IMG/VR virus record: IMGVR_UViG_3300010885_030736
Span: 1 to 45,763 of that record
Origin: a virus
Length of the DNA stretch: 45,763 bases
Direction: 5' to 3' (one strand)
Shown in pieces: positions 32,046 to 40,814 of this stretch. Within the stretch, counting starts at the first letter, position 1. Every line of letters begins with the position of its first letter. The notes beneath the pieces were generated by a model, which did not search any database, was not told where the DNA came from, and worked only from the letters and a program-made list of their open reading frames with translations. A program made the translations under genes and the position numbers.

Positions 32046-32201
32046 ATGGAAACTAAAAAAATAATAGGAATCATAATGTTCGGAACTTCGATAGGTCTAT
32101 TAGTTTATATCTATAAGGGGTTCTTAAAACCAAGACTTGAAGTTGACGCTGAAGTACAAGCAGGTGCAACTTCGCCACCACCAAAAACAACAACAAAATA
32201 A
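32046..32201 (+). CDS. small N-anchored membrane protein
   Basis: The 51-aa product has a membrane helix (about 6-23) and a Pro/Thr/Lys-rich end. It ends three bases before the next gene, which again implies coupled translation. Function unknown. Confidence 0.65.
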   Translation: METKKIIGIIMFGTSIGLLVYIYKGFLKPRLEVDAEVQAGATSPPPKTTTK

Positions 32202-32204
32202 ATT

Positions 32205-32537
32205 ATGGAAACAAGTGTAAAAAGTCCAAATCGTTTGTGGAGAGAAAGCGGAACTACGTTAAGTTTTGCTGATTGGATTCAACGTGAGAAAGACAAAAAT
32301 AATTTTTTGGTAAACAAGAAATTTGAAAATTTTGCAAATATGCAGGGCGAAATAGATGATGCTAATTGGTTGCAAGATACAATTAGTCAGTCAAGAATTG
32401 ATTTAGGGATTGACGCTCCTAAAGCAGACAAAAAGCCTGATAATTCATTTGTGGGTTTAAACAAAACAATTCTTCTACTTTCCGTGCTAATTATAGCAGG
32501 GGCAATAGGATATAAAATTTATCAAAAAAGAAAGTAG
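32205..32537 (+). CDS. tail-anchored membrane protein
   Basis: The 110-aa protein has a helical N-terminal region (LSFADWIQREKDKN) and a C-terminal membrane helix (about 87-105) ending YQKRK. It directly precedes the metallopeptidase gene. Function unknown. Confidence 0.7.
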   Translation: METSVKSPNRLWRESGTTLSFADWIQREKDKNNFLVNKKFENFANMQGEIDDANWLQDTISQSRIDLGIDAPKADKKPDNSFVGLNKTILLLSVLIIAGAIGYKIYQKRK

Positions 32538-32538
32538 T

Positions 32539-33324
32539 ATGAATTTAAGGTTAGATACAAGATTTGAAGAGATGTGCTTGGTAGTCAAAGTTGCAGTAAC
32601 AATGCCTACTAAAGTTAGAATTAAGATTTTTGACGAGCAAAGACCTAAAATTGTTTTTACCGATAGGTATAAAACAGTTAATTCTGATTACACTTTTTAC
32701 GTTCGTATGCCAATCACTTCTAAAAGCGTTGTGATTTCGATATATGATGATAGAAAGGGTAATTCTCCGCAAAGTCAAGACAATAATATCAAAGTTGTTT
32801 CTGTGGACAAAACACCTTTACAAAAAAGAATTGACGTAGTTGATATTCACAATCCAACTATTGCTTATTTTGTAGATTTTGCACAAAGATTTTGTTTTAA
32901 CGAGCCTTATTTGGAAGCAAATAAATCGTATCAGTCGGACAACGGAGGTTTTATGATTGAGTTGTTGCCAACCATTATAGATTCAAAAGGTAAAGAACTT
33001 ACTACACCTGCGAGAATTTCAAGAATGACAGGTCGTATTCAGGTTTCTAAAAAACAATTCGATACCTATACAATACCTATGAGGTTTGCGATTCTTTGTC
33101 ACGAGTTTAGTCATTTCTACGTTAACGAAGATATGCACGATGAAAGCGAAGCAGACTTGAATGGGTTATTGATTTATTTAGGGCTTGGTTATCCAAGAAT
33201 TGAGGCGTGTGAAGCGTTTTTAGAAGTTTTTGAACATTACCCAAGTCAGGAGAATAAAATGCGTTACGATAAGATTAAAAACTTTATCGACAACTTTGAA
33301 AAAGATAATATAGTATTTAGATAA
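32539..33324 (+). CDS. putative zinc metallopeptidase (HEFSH)
   Basis: The 261-aa protein has a beta-rich N-terminal half (1-95). A helical catalytic-like half follows, with HEFSH at 188-192 and the downstream ESEAD at 203-206, the usual HExxH plus Glu/Asp third-ligand arrangement. There is no signal peptide or membrane span. It is the only protease candidate in the window outside the lysis module. It could mature virion proteins or degrade the host envelope; neither is shown. The Gly-Gly sites elsewhere are usually cut by cysteine proteases. Confidence 0.7.
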   Translation: MNLRLDTRFEEMCLVVKVAVTMPTKVRIKIFDEQRPKIVFTDRYKTVNSDYTFYVRMPITSKSVVISIYDDRKGNSPQSQDNNIKVVSVDKTPLQKRIDVVDIHNPTIAYFVDFAQRFCFNEPYLEANKSYQSDNGGFMIELLPTIIDSKGKELTTPARISRMTGRIQVSKKQFDTYTIPMRFAILCHEFSHFYVNEDMHDESEADLNGLLIYLGLGYPRIEACEAFLEVFEHYPSQENKMRYDKIKNFIDNFEKDNIVFR

Positions 33325-33338
33325 AAAAAATATAGGTT

Positions 33339-34559
33339 ATGGAAGAAGTAACAATGTTGCCAATAGAATTAATAAAAACACCAATTAAACAAGGGGTTTC
33401 TATTATTAAACAAAATCCAATTGACTTTGTTGAGAAATTAGGGAAGTATGAGTTAATTTATGATTACAAAGTTTCGAGTTGGTTGGACACGTTATATGCG
33501 CAAAATACTATGCTTGGAGGAAGTTTGATTAATTCATCTCCTATGGTAAAAGAGGGCGGTTCAAATGCTAATATGATTGCGCCAAGTGGATTTATGTCAG
33601 GAGAAATGTCAGGGCAGTATTTTCCGCAACCCGTAAAGGTAAATTCAGAGCCACAAGTGGGTACTTTTTCAAAAGGCAACATAGTAAACGTAATTCGTTT
33701 TGAGGGTAATAATGCAATTATCCAAAACCCTAATTTTGTTGAGCCTGACCCTAATGCACCTAAATACGGGTGGTTTGATAGTCTTAAAGATTTAAAAAAA
33801 CAAAAAGAATTTTCAATTCCTAAAAATTATTTAAGAAAAGTTGACGATAATTTAGCGATTACTATTTCGACAGGAATTTTATATGGAGGTAATACAGGAC
33901 AACCTGTTTATGTAAATCCTGTAAAGCCTGTGTATGATACTACTCTTGAGCAAAATGCGACTTTTGTATTGACTAAAGACTTTGATTATGTTTCGGGAAG
34001 TCAAATGATTAATGATGGTGTTAAATTAGGTTCAATACCTGTTTTTACTACTTTGAAAGCAGGAACAAAAGTTTCAGGGAGATTGTTTAGCAAATACATT
34101 CAAGGGTTTAGTGGGGGGTACTACGGTTCGTTAAGACCTGCCACTCAACAAAATGTTCTCGAAGTAAAAGGGTATGGTTCTCAAGGCTCTATTGAAATAC
34201 CAATAGACTATTTGACGAGATTTCTTGTAACAGTAGTTTCTTTAGTAGATAAAAAAATAGGTAAATGCAACGAAACAGGGCTAATTCACACAATGGAATA
34301 CAACCCTTGTAGAGTTTCGGCAGTTAAAGGAGAAACTTATAAAGGTTATATCGCAGGTGGTTCTTTTTACACTACTGACGGACAGACTTTTATACCAATA
34401 AACGAGTATAAAATTATTGAAGAAAATAATGTTTCAGGTGTTCAAACAAATAGCGGTGCAGTTGTCCCCGCAAATATTGACAACAAAAATTTACTGATGA
34501 TAGCAGGTGCTTTTTTTATAGGGTATGCTTTATTCAGCAACGGTAAATCATCTAATTAA
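33339..34559 (+). CDS. large tail-anchored FKKGD-module protein with two modules
   Basis: The 406-aa protein appears to contain two copies of the beta-rich module: YELIYDYKVS ... FSKGNIVNV ... FSIPKNYLRKV, and FVLTKDFDYV ... LKAGTKVSG ... IEIPIDYLTRF. A further small domain with two cysteines, a linker and a C-terminal membrane helix follow (about 385-400). It is the largest member of the family. Confidence 0.75.
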   Translation: MEEVTMLPIELIKTPIKQGVSIIKQNPIDFVEKLGKYELIYDYKVSSWLDTLYAQNTMLGGSLINSSPMVKEGGSNANMIAPSGFMSGEMSGQYFPQPVKVNSEPQVGTFSKGNIVNVIRFEGNNAIIQNPNFVEPDPNAPKYGWFDSLKDLKKQKEFSIPKNYLRKVDDNLAITISTGILYGGNTGQPVYVNPVKPVYDTTLEQNATFVLTKDFDYVSGSQMINDGVKLGSIPVFTTLKAGTKVSGRLFSKYIQGFSGGYYGSLRPATQQNVLEVKGYGSQGSIEIPIDYLTRFLVTVVSLVDKKIGKCNETGLIHTMEYNPCRVSAVKGETYKGYIAGGSFYTTDGQTFIPINEYKIIEENNVSGVQTNSGAVVPANIDNKNLLMIAGAFFIGYALFSNGKSSN

Positions 34560-34572
34560 AAAAATAAAAGTT

Positions 34573-35286
34573 ATGGCACTTACAAAAACAATTTTAATTA
34601 AAGAGCAAAATATACGTCCAATTGAAGATTTGGAGATATTAGAATTACCACCTATTGTAAAAAACGGTAATTTAGGAAAATACATTTTTCTTTATGATTT
34701 TCAAACAACTATTTACTCCGAAGAGGCTCACAACATTATGAAAATAAGTTCCGTTGGTGGTGCTTTTAATTTACCTAAAGGCTCTTTTTTTGATTTGAAA
34801 TACTCAAAAGGCGATATTATTAATGTTGTTGATTTCGGCAAAACTATTAATAATAAGGGGGCTTTGGAAGTTGATAGAAATAAATTAATCGTAAATGTTC
34901 CAATTTATGTAAAACCTATCATCAAGCCTACTCCTGTAAATGATTCTGTTGCTATGGCTGAAATGAATAAGTCTTTCTTGCCAACTGTAACAATAGACAA
35001 TAGTTTTAATACTTTGCAAAAAGTGGCTGAATCAACACCTATTACTACAAAATTTGGCGTAGGTTTTGGTAAAAACCCGAACCCTAAAACGCAACCTGTT
35101 TTAGACAATCCTGTAACACCAAATCCAAATCCAACACCAACAGGAACGACAACTACACCTGTTGTTACAAATGGAGTACAAAACACGGAAGAAACAAAAG
35201 GCTTCTTTGACGATAAAAATAATTTAATAATGGTAGGAGTGATACTTTTAGTAGGGTACTTACTTCTCGATAATAAAGCAGAATAA
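34573..35286 (+). CDS. tail-anchored FKKGD-module protein
   Basis: The 237-aa protein starts at 34573 (AAAAGTTATG leader); the earlier ATG at 34525 overlaps the previous gene and is rejected. It has the module KYIFLYDFQTT ... YSKGDIINV ... LIVNVPIYV, a long Pro/Thr/Asn linker (about 170-205), an ETKGFFDDKNN segment and a C-terminal membrane helix (about 215-232). The KGFF segment just before the membrane echoes NSEGFF. Confidence 0.75.
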   Translation: MALTKTILIKEQNIRPIEDLEILELPPIVKNGNLGKYIFLYDFQTTIYSEEAHNIMKISSVGGAFNLPKGSFFDLKYSKGDIINVVDFGKTINNKGALEVDRNKLIVNVPIYVKPIIKPTPVNDSVAMAEMNKSFLPTVTIDNSFNTLQKVAESTPITTKFGVGFGKNPNPKTQPVLDNPVTPNPNPTPTGTTTTPVVTNGVQNTEETKGFFDDKNNLIMVGVILLVGYLLLDNKAE

Positions 35287-35288
35287 CT

Positions 35289-36011
35289 ATGGCGACTAAA
35301 CCAATTACAGTAAACAAGGCATTGACAATTGTTTATTTCAACAATTTGATTCTTGGAGAGTTAAGAAAAAATGGAATTAACGCTTGGGTAGCAGGTGGTG
35401 TTTTGAGAGATTATTTTTCAGATAAACCTCTTAAATCTGACTGTGATGTTTTCTTCCCAAGTCTTTCGGAATTCGACAAGGCAAAAAGTTACTTAATGTC
35501 TAAAGGGGCTAAAGTAATTTGGGAAAGCGAAAATGGAATGAAAGTTACTTACAAAGGAAACACATTCGATTTAGTTAAAATATTTAGACCAAATCCATTA
35601 GAAACTATTAGCCGATTTGATTTTACAATTTCTATGTTTGCCGTTGATGGTAAAGATGTGTATTACGGCAACAATTCGATTAAAGATTTACAAGATAGAA
35701 AATTGGTAATCAATACTATCATTAATCCTTTAAGCACGTTAAAAAGAGTTTTGAAGCACTACAAAAAAGGCTTCACAATGTCGGCTGAAGAAACTAAAAA
35801 ATTATACACTTCATTAAATAGTCTTCCTTATGACGAAACAGACGATTTGCTTAACGCAAACGGAACTTCAGGAGGCGGAATGAAAGAAACAGTATATATT
35901 ACTAAAGACGCACCTGTTGTGCCTATTGATTATGCTAAATATGCTATGATTGGCGTACTTGCGCTTTTGGTAGGTTATGTTGCGTACAAAAAGTTTAACA
36001 CACCTAAATAA
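35289..36011 (+). CDS. membrane-anchored nucleotidyltransferase (poly(A) polymerase/CCA-adding head-like)
   Basis: The 240-aa protein has the class II Pol-beta nucleotidyltransferase layout. AGGVLRD (35-41) is followed by the catalytic pair Asp51-x-Asp53 in SDCDVFF, the RFDFTISM motif (109-116) matches RRDFT-N, and IKDLQDRKL (131-139) matches the D-L-x-x-R motif. A C-terminal membrane helix (about 219-234) ends in YKKFNTPK, as in the FKKGD family. Soluble relatives add nucleotides to RNA or act as toxins. Tethering one to a membrane is unusual, and its substrate is unknown. Confidence 0.75.
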   Translation: MATKPITVNKALTIVYFNNLILGELRKNGINAWVAGGVLRDYFSDKPLKSDCDVFFPSLSEFDKAKSYLMSKGAKVIWESENGMKVTYKGNTFDLVKIFRPNPLETISRFDFTISMFAVDGKDVYYGNNSIKDLQDRKLVINTIINPLSTLKRVLKHYKKGFTMSAEETKKLYTSLNSLPYDETDDLLNANGTSGGGMKETVYITKDAPVVPIDYAKYAMIGVLALLVGYVAYKKFNTPK

Positions 36012-36016
36012 TAATT

Positions 36017-36679
36017 ATGGGTAGTTTCGGAGGGGTTAAAATAGACGCTAAAAATTTTCAAGAAACTGTTGACTTGGCTCAACAGAAAGCGTTATTGTTG
36101 GAGCAAAGCAGAATTCAGGCGTTGGCTCAAACTCTCACGGATTATCGTAATGGTTTGACACAATCTGTTGGCGACAGAATAATGGTTAATCCCGAAAAAC
36201 TTTTAAGAAGAGGTGTAACGGGTGTTTTAAATCAAGATGTTCCTTATAATTTACTTTGGACTGCTTCGGAACAAGAGGCGAATAGAGTTGCTTACGATAA
36301 GTGGAAAATAGAATTGGAAAAACAAAACCAAAGAAATCTTCAAGCGTATCAGACGGGTGGAGAACAAGTTTTTTCTGTTCAGCCTGTTGGTGCTTACAGT
36401 TTGCCATATAAACAAGGAGGAATACTAAAAGCAGGAACAAGAGTTCAAGGCGACCTTTACGCTCAAGATATTCGACCTGTTGGCGGAGAGTATAACGAAT
36501 GGTTGGTTGTAAATGTGCCTAATTCATTCGGAGGTAGCGTTAGAGTAGGTTCATCTTCTATTACTTATGATACGGTTTCAGCACCTAACAAGCAAGAAGA
36601 AAAAGAAGAAGACGATAAAAAAATAAAATTAATTGTAATAGGGGCTTTTGTATTTGGGCTTTTATTGAGTAATGATTAA
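36017..36679 (+). CDS. tail-anchored protein with FKKGD-like module
   Basis: The 220-aa protein has a helical N-terminal half rich in Gln (1-115) and then a beta module (VGAYSLPYKQGGILKAGTRV ... WLVVNVPNSF) that resembles the SH3-like module. An acidic/basic linker leads to a C-terminal membrane helix (about 203-217). Assignment to the family is weaker than for its neighbours. Confidence 0.65.
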   Translation: MGSFGGVKIDAKNFQETVDLAQQKALLLEQSRIQALAQTLTDYRNGLTQSVGDRIMVNPEKLLRRGVTGVLNQDVPYNLLWTASEQEANRVAYDKWKIELEKQNQRNLQAYQTGGEQVFSVQPVGAYSLPYKQGGILKAGTRVQGDLYAQDIRPVGGEYNEWLVVNVPNSFGGSVRVGSSSITYDTVSAPNKQEEKEEDDKKIKLIVIGAFVFGLLLSND

Positions 36680-36685
36680 AATAAA

Positions 36686-36940
36686 ATGGAGTTAAAAACT
36701 AAAGACGTATTGTTGGTTGTATTAGGTTTGGTTCTTGGCGTTTTTTTTTATAACAATAGAAAAAGAACTTTTATGAAAGGTTCAGAAGTAAAAGTTGACT
36801 TAAATGCTGATTGTGAAAAAAAATGGGAATCAAAGGCTGATTTAGATAAAGGTGCTATCGGTGCTACCCGTGATGCGAGAAAAAAAGATTTTATGTACAG
36901 TTGCGTAAATAATATTGCGCCACAAATAATAATGAATTAG
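36686..36940 (+). CDS. N-anchored Cys-hairpin membrane protein (copy 5)
   Basis: The 84-aa protein has a membrane helix (6-22) and the hairpin from DCEKKWESKA to MYSCVNNI, with the two cysteines about 33 residues apart. It is about 19 kb from the other four copies, so the family is dispersed as well as tandem. Confidence 0.7.
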   Translation: MELKTKDVLLVVLGLVLGVFFYNNRKRTFMKGSEVKVDLNADCEKKWESKADLDKGAIGATRDARKKDFMYSCVNNIAPQIIMN

Positions 36941-36942
36941 CA

Positions 36943-37233
36943 ATGAGTAATACTAAAAAAGTTTTTTTGATTCTTGGTGGCGCAGTCGTTTTAACGGGTG
37001 TGGTTTTATTTTTTATAAAGCCTAAAGCCAAAATCACATTAAGAAGAGGTGGAACAGGAACAATTCAATTAGGCAATGCAAAAAAAGACTTTGAAATGGG
37101 TAAAAGTGCCGACCTTGTAAGTTGGAACGGATATGAGTTGCATAGTTCAGGAGAAAAACTTTGGTTTAGAAAGTGGGGAAGAGATTTGGTAAAAGCAAAT
37201 GGAAGTCCTGATGTAGAAATTGTAGCAGAATAA
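36943..37233 (+). CDS. N-anchored membrane protein with small beta domain
   Basis: The 96-aa protein has a membrane helix (6-25) and a C-terminal beta-rich domain (ITLRRGGTGTI ... LWFRKWGRDLV) with no cysteines. It starts two bases after the previous stop. Function unknown. Confidence 0.7.
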   Translation: MSNTKKVFLILGGAVVLTGVVLFFIKPKAKITLRRGGTGTIQLGNAKKDFEMGKSADLVSWNGYELHSSGEKLWFRKWGRDLVKANGSPDVEIVAE

Positions 37234-37237
37234 AAAT

Positions 37238-37798
37238 ATGACCTCAAGTACAAAAAAAATATTAATAATTGGTGGGCTAACAGTCGCAGGATTGTCAACC
37301 GCCTATTTTTTGTATAAGGATAAACAGAATAAAAGACCTGTTGGAATTATTGATGACGAGCAAGTAGATTTTGATTACGAGAACGTAAACGGCTCAACTT
37401 ATGCAGGTGGAATTAAAGAGGGTATTACATTATCAGTTAATGATTATAAAAAAAGCCTTGAGCAAACCCTTAATGATAAAACATACGCAAAGTATTTAGG
37501 TCATAAAATTTATACGCTAACAGATAATGTGAACGTTAGAATGGGTGCGGGTGTTAACAATGGAATTATCAACAACATAGCAGGTACTATACCTTTAAAA
37601 AAATCATTTATAGGAAAAGTTGTTACTGCTAAATTAGGAGATGATAAAAAAATATGGTTTGCAGTAGATGAAGAAAACTCAAACCAATTATATGAAATTA
37701 AAAAGAATTTCAGTTGGAATATGATGAAGCCTAAAGACCCTACATTACGTTGGTTTAGGTCAGATGTAGTTGTAGTTAATATGAATAAGAAAAAATAA
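37238..37798 (+). CDS. N-anchored SH3b-like domain protein (copy 1)
   Basis: The 186-aa protein has a membrane helix (about 7-24) and a C-terminal bacterial SH3-like domain. The VNVRMGAGVNNGIINNI segment (about 99-115) corresponds to the VNVRSGPS motif, and the end ...RWFRSDVVVV matches the final strand. SH3b domains commonly bind cell-wall peptides. The protein at 42489 is a paralog. Confidence 0.75.
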   Translation: MTSSTKKILIIGGLTVAGLSTAYFLYKDKQNKRPVGIIDDEQVDFDYENVNGSTYAGGIKEGITLSVNDYKKSLEQTLNDKTYAKYLGHKIYTLTDNVNVRMGAGVNNGIINNIAGTIPLKKSFIGKVVTAKLGDDKKIWFAVDEENSNQLYEIKKNFSWNMMKPKDPTLRWFRSDVVVVNMNKKK

Positions 37799-37802
37799 GG
37801 TT

Positions 37803-38516
37803 ATGAGTAATAAAAATTTATTAATAGGACTTGGAGTAGCCGTTGCGGTTTATTATTTATATAATCAAAATCAAAAGAAAAAACTTGAAACAGGCTCGTA
37901 TAGCGATGCTGAATTAAACAAAGTCGTTACGGATTATGTTAATAAGTCAATTGCTTATATTGAAAAAAGAGAGCCAAACGTAAAGCATAAAACTTTTAAA
38001 GAAATTTTTGACGGTATTATGCAGATGATTAACAATGCTAAAGCGAATGGTAAAGATGTAAGTAAAAAAAATATTGATAAATTATTGTCCATATTAGAGT
38101 TACAATACAGAAACGAATCAAACGATTTAAGTTTAGGTCAAACAACACAGGAACAATGGAATTTTATAGTTGACTTTACTAAAATGCCTACTACTAATGT
38201 AGAGCCTGTTAAGCCTCTTACCCCTAAAGGACAATCTCAAATTGCGCCAATAAATGTTGGTTCGGAAGAAAGAAATTTTGGGGACGGATTATACATTAAA
38301 TACGGTAGATGCGATTCTATAACTCATAAATGCGAAATAATTTCTGTCAGACAATTAGCGCAAGGAGAGGGCGGAGGATATGTAAGAACATTTACTGAAA
38401 AAGGTATGTACTTCAAAGAAAAAGGCAATGTGAATGTTGCTCCAATTGTAAATCAAATTACTGAAAAAGAGTGGAATGATTTAATGCAATCTGTTCTTAT
38501 GAAAACAGGGTTTTAA
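37803..38516 (+). CDS. N-anchored helical protein, YTDAELDK family (copy 2)
   Basis: The 237-aa protein has a membrane helix (4-21). Its helical domain is homologous to the protein at 27161 (YSDAELNKVVTDYVNKSI ... GKDVSKKNIDKLLSI). An additional C-terminal domain of about 85 residues follows with two cysteines. It shares the SNKNLLIGLGVAV start with the next gene. Confidence 0.75.
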   Translation: MSNKNLLIGLGVAVAVYYLYNQNQKKKLETGSYSDAELNKVVTDYVNKSIAYIEKREPNVKHKTFKEIFDGIMQMINNAKANGKDVSKKNIDKLLSILELQYRNESNDLSLGQTTQEQWNFIVDFTKMPTTNVEPVKPLTPKGQSQIAPINVGSEERNFGDGLYIKYGRCDSITHKCEIISVRQLAQGEGGGYVRTFTEKGMYFKEKGNVNVAPIVNQITEKEWNDLMQSVLMKTGF

Positions 38517-38538
38517 CAAAATAAAAAAAAACAAAATT

Positions 38539-38943
38539 ATGAATAATAAAAACTTACTTATAGGACTTGGGGTAGCGGTTGTTGCTTACTACCTTTGGAA
38601 AAAAAACAAAGACAAAACTGTTGCAAATGCAGTAGCACCTATAACTGAAAAAGAAAAAATCGCTTTGTTTGAAAATGCAATTAATAGTTATCAGGGCGGA
38701 GCAAAACCTCCGCAGGAATTATTAGATAATATTCAAAAAGCAAAAGAGTTGGCAAACGCTCAAATTAAAGAGTTAAAATTGGAAGCCGAATTCTCTACTT
38801 GGGTAAGTAACAGACCAAAAGTAGATTATGGAAATCAACCTCCGCCAATGAGTGCGCCACAAGTTGCAGACAGACCTTGTAAAAAATGGATTCAACCTAA
38901 CTGTATAATGTCGCCTTGTCCGCCAATGTGTGCAGAATACTAA
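38539..38943 (+). CDS. N-anchored membrane protein with Cys/Pro-rich C terminus
   Basis: The 134-aa protein has the same NNKNLLIGLGVAV anchor as the preceding gene, a helical middle and a compact end with four cysteines (PCKKW, NCIM, PCPPMC). The anchor has been duplicated and joined to a different exposed domain. Confidence 0.7.
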   Translation: MNNKNLLIGLGVAVVAYYLWKKNKDKTVANAVAPITEKEKIALFENAINSYQGGAKPPQELLDNIQKAKELANAQIKELKLEAEFSTWVSNRPKVDYGNQPPPMSAPQVADRPCKKWIQPNCIMSPCPPMCAEY

Positions 38944-38962
38944 AAATTTAAACATAGAAATT

Positions 38963-39298
38963 ATGACATTAGATGCAAAACAGAAAAAGTATTTATTAAT
39001 TGGTGGGGCAGTAGTCTTGGGAGTTTACTTAATTAGCAAATGGCTACATAGTTTACCAAAACCACAACCCGAAGATTTACAAGCAACCCCTGAATTAGAT
39101 AAAGATTTAATTCTTGCGAAAGGTTCTAAAGGTGCTGAAGTTTCAGAGTTACAAAGAACTTTGGCTAAAGATTATAGTGCTGATTTAGGAAAGTCAGGTG
39201 CTAATAAAGACGGTATTGACGGAGATTTTGGACAAATGACCGAAGACGCTTTATTTAAAGCAAAACAAGTTAGAAAAATCGCATTAAAAGATTTATAA
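38963..39298 (+). CDS. N-anchored peptidoglycan-binding protein (copy 1)
   Basis: The 111-aa protein starts at 38963 (AAATTATG context; the earlier ATG at 38930 overlaps the previous gene). It has a membrane helix (9-24) and a PG_binding_1-type domain, with KGSKGAEVSELQRTL opening and DGIDGDFGQMTEDALF as the D-G-x-F-G-x-x-T signature. Such domains bind peptidoglycan. Three tandem relatives follow this layout. Confidence 0.85.
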   Translation: MTLDAKQKKYLLIGGAVVLGVYLISKWLHSLPKPQPEDLQATPELDKDLILAKGSKGAEVSELQRTLAKDYSADLGKSGANKDGIDGDFGQMTEDALFKAKQVRKIALKDL

Positions 39299-39299
39299 G

Positions 39300-39653
39300 A
39301 TGAACATCAAAGACAGAAAAACGCAATTAATTATTGGTGGAGTTGTTTTGGGTTTAGGGGTATTAGTTTACTACTTATTCAAGAACAAGCCTTTAGGCGT
39401 TGAAGTTATGGAAATCGACCCGAATTTAATTACGCCACAACCAAGCACTTTGGATAGAAATTTAGTTTTAAAACAAGGTTCAGAGGGTGCTGAAGTTGCT
39501 GAAATGCAAAAAATTCTTATCGTAAAATACGGTCAGGATTTAGGTGCTTTTGGAGGCAATAAAGACGGCATAGACGGAATATTTGGAACGGTTACTTTGG
39601 CAGGTTTGTTGAAAGCAAAACAAGTTTCTGAAATAGCATTAAAAGATTTATAA
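39300..39653 (+). CDS. N-anchored peptidoglycan-binding protein (copy 2)
   Basis: The 117-aa paralog has a membrane helix (9-26), GSEGAEVAEMQKIL and DGIDGIFGTVTLAGLL, and ends in the same IALKDL as copy 1. It starts one base after copy 1 ends. Wall binding would hold the virion membrane close to the murein during entry; that is inference. Confidence 0.85.
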   Translation: MNIKDRKTQLIIGGVVLGLGVLVYYLFKNKPLGVEVMEIDPNLITPQPSTLDRNLVLKQGSEGAEVAEMQKILIVKYGQDLGAFGGNKDGIDGIFGTVTLAGLLKAKQVSEIALKDL

Positions 39654-39654
39654 A

Positions 39655-39858
39655 ATGGGAAAAGGTTACTACATAGTAGGTTCGGTTTTAGTTGGTGTAG
39701 GGCTATATTTGCTTTACAACAAAATTAAAAATGGAGGTATAAACTTCAACTTGAGAAGTCAAGATGAAGTTACACAAGCGGAAGACGGAAGTCATTTGAA
39801 TCCGCCTATGGAAGTACCGTCAACAATTCCACCATTAGCCACACCGCCAATAGTTTAA
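39655..39858 (+). CDS. small N-anchored membrane protein
   Basis: The 67-aa product has a membrane helix (about 5-20) and a Pro-rich end with no recognisable domain. It lies between two peptidoglycan-binding genes with 1-2 base gaps. Function unknown. Confidence 0.65.
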   Translation: MGKGYYIVGSVLVGVGLYLLYNKIKNGGINFNLRSQDEVTQAEDGSHLNPPMEVPSTIPPLATPPIV

Positions 39859-39860
39859 TT

Positions 39861-40193
39861 ATGAAAAATAGTACAAAAGTAAAAATTGTTTCGGCGGGTC
39901 TAATAATTTTAGGTTTATATTATTTTTATAAGCATAAAATGCAAAATGCAGAACTTGCAAAAGACGCAACAAAATCGGGGTCATCATTTAATACTCCACC
40001 TGCAAAAGCAGATTGGGATAAAGTTTTGAAGAAAGGTTCTATCGGCGTAGAAGTAGAAATACTTCAAACCGCATTAAAAACATTAGTGGTTGACGGTAAC
40101 TTTGGGGACTTAACCCAAGCGAGGCTTAAAAAAGTAATGAATGTGACGGAAACTTCATTAAATCAGTATAATAAATTCATTAATAAAAAATAG
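39861..40193 (+). CDS. N-anchored peptidoglycan-binding protein (copy 3)
   Basis: The 110-aa paralog has a membrane helix (8-23), KGSIGVEVEILQTAL and a shortened DGNFGDLTQARL signature. It lacks the KDGID insertion of the other two and is more diverged. Confidence 0.8.
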   Translation: MKNSTKVKIVSAGLIILGLYYFYKHKMQNAELAKDATKSGSSFNTPPAKADWDKVLKKGSIGVEVEILQTALKTLVVDGNFGDLTQARLKKVMNVTETSLNQYNKFINKK

Positions 40194-40197
40194 CATT

Positions 40198-40794
40198 ATG
40201 AATAAAACGGCAGTAATTATAGGAGGTGTCGCTTTTTTAGGAATTGGAGCATATTTTTACTTCAAGCCTAAAGCAACAGTAACAACAGGCGCAGGTTCAT
40301 CAGGTGCAAGTTCAACAGGTTCTACGGGAACGACAGGAATGACAGGGACGACAGGGACGACAGGCTTATCTAATACAGGTTCAGGAACATCTAATTCTAA
40401 TGAAGTTGGCATAGGAACAACCGAATCGCCAATAGTTTATAATGCACCATCAATAGAAATATCTCCTGCTTCATTATCTAATTTACAAGCAGTTGTTTAT
40501 CTAAATAAATACCCTGACGTACTTGGTGCGACAGGTTGTTCTACTTTCTGCTTTGATTTTTTAAAAAGAATAAAAGACCATTGGGTTTTAACAGGGAAAA
40601 AAGAGGCAAGAACAATTCCAACGATTAAAAATAGTATTAGTGTGCCAACAGAATTATCAGATGACCAAGCCTTAATTTATTTAGCAAAATATTCTGATTT
40701 ATTAAATGCTTATAAAGGAAATTTAGCAAGAGCAAAACAACATTGGGTTGAATTAGGAAAGGCAGAGAACAGAACAATTGATATAGTTGTTTAA
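40198..40794 (+). CDS. N-anchored Thr/Gly-stalk protein with two YPD repeats
   Basis: The 198-aa protein has a membrane helix (4-20), a low-complexity TGTTGMTG-type stalk (about 27-68) and a C-terminal pair of repeats of about 45 residues. Each repeat has the pattern AVVYLNKYPDVLG ... HWVLTGKKEARTI. This repeat resembles those of some secreted bacterial proteins with a Y-L-x-x-x-P-D-V ... H-x-x-x-G-x-x-E-x-R pattern. It is probably an exposed binding head on a flexible stalk. Confidence 0.75.
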   Translation: MNKTAVIIGGVAFLGIGAYFYFKPKATVTTGAGSSGASSTGSTGTTGMTGTTGTTGLSNTGSGTSNSNEVGIGTTESPIVYNAPSIEISPASLSNLQAVVYLNKYPDVLGATGCSTFCFDFLKRIKDHWVLTGKKEARTIPTIKNSISVPTELSDDQALIYLAKYSDLLNAYKGNLARAKQHWVELGKAENRTIDIVV

Positions 40795-40814
40795 AATCAA
40801 TAAAAAATAGAATT

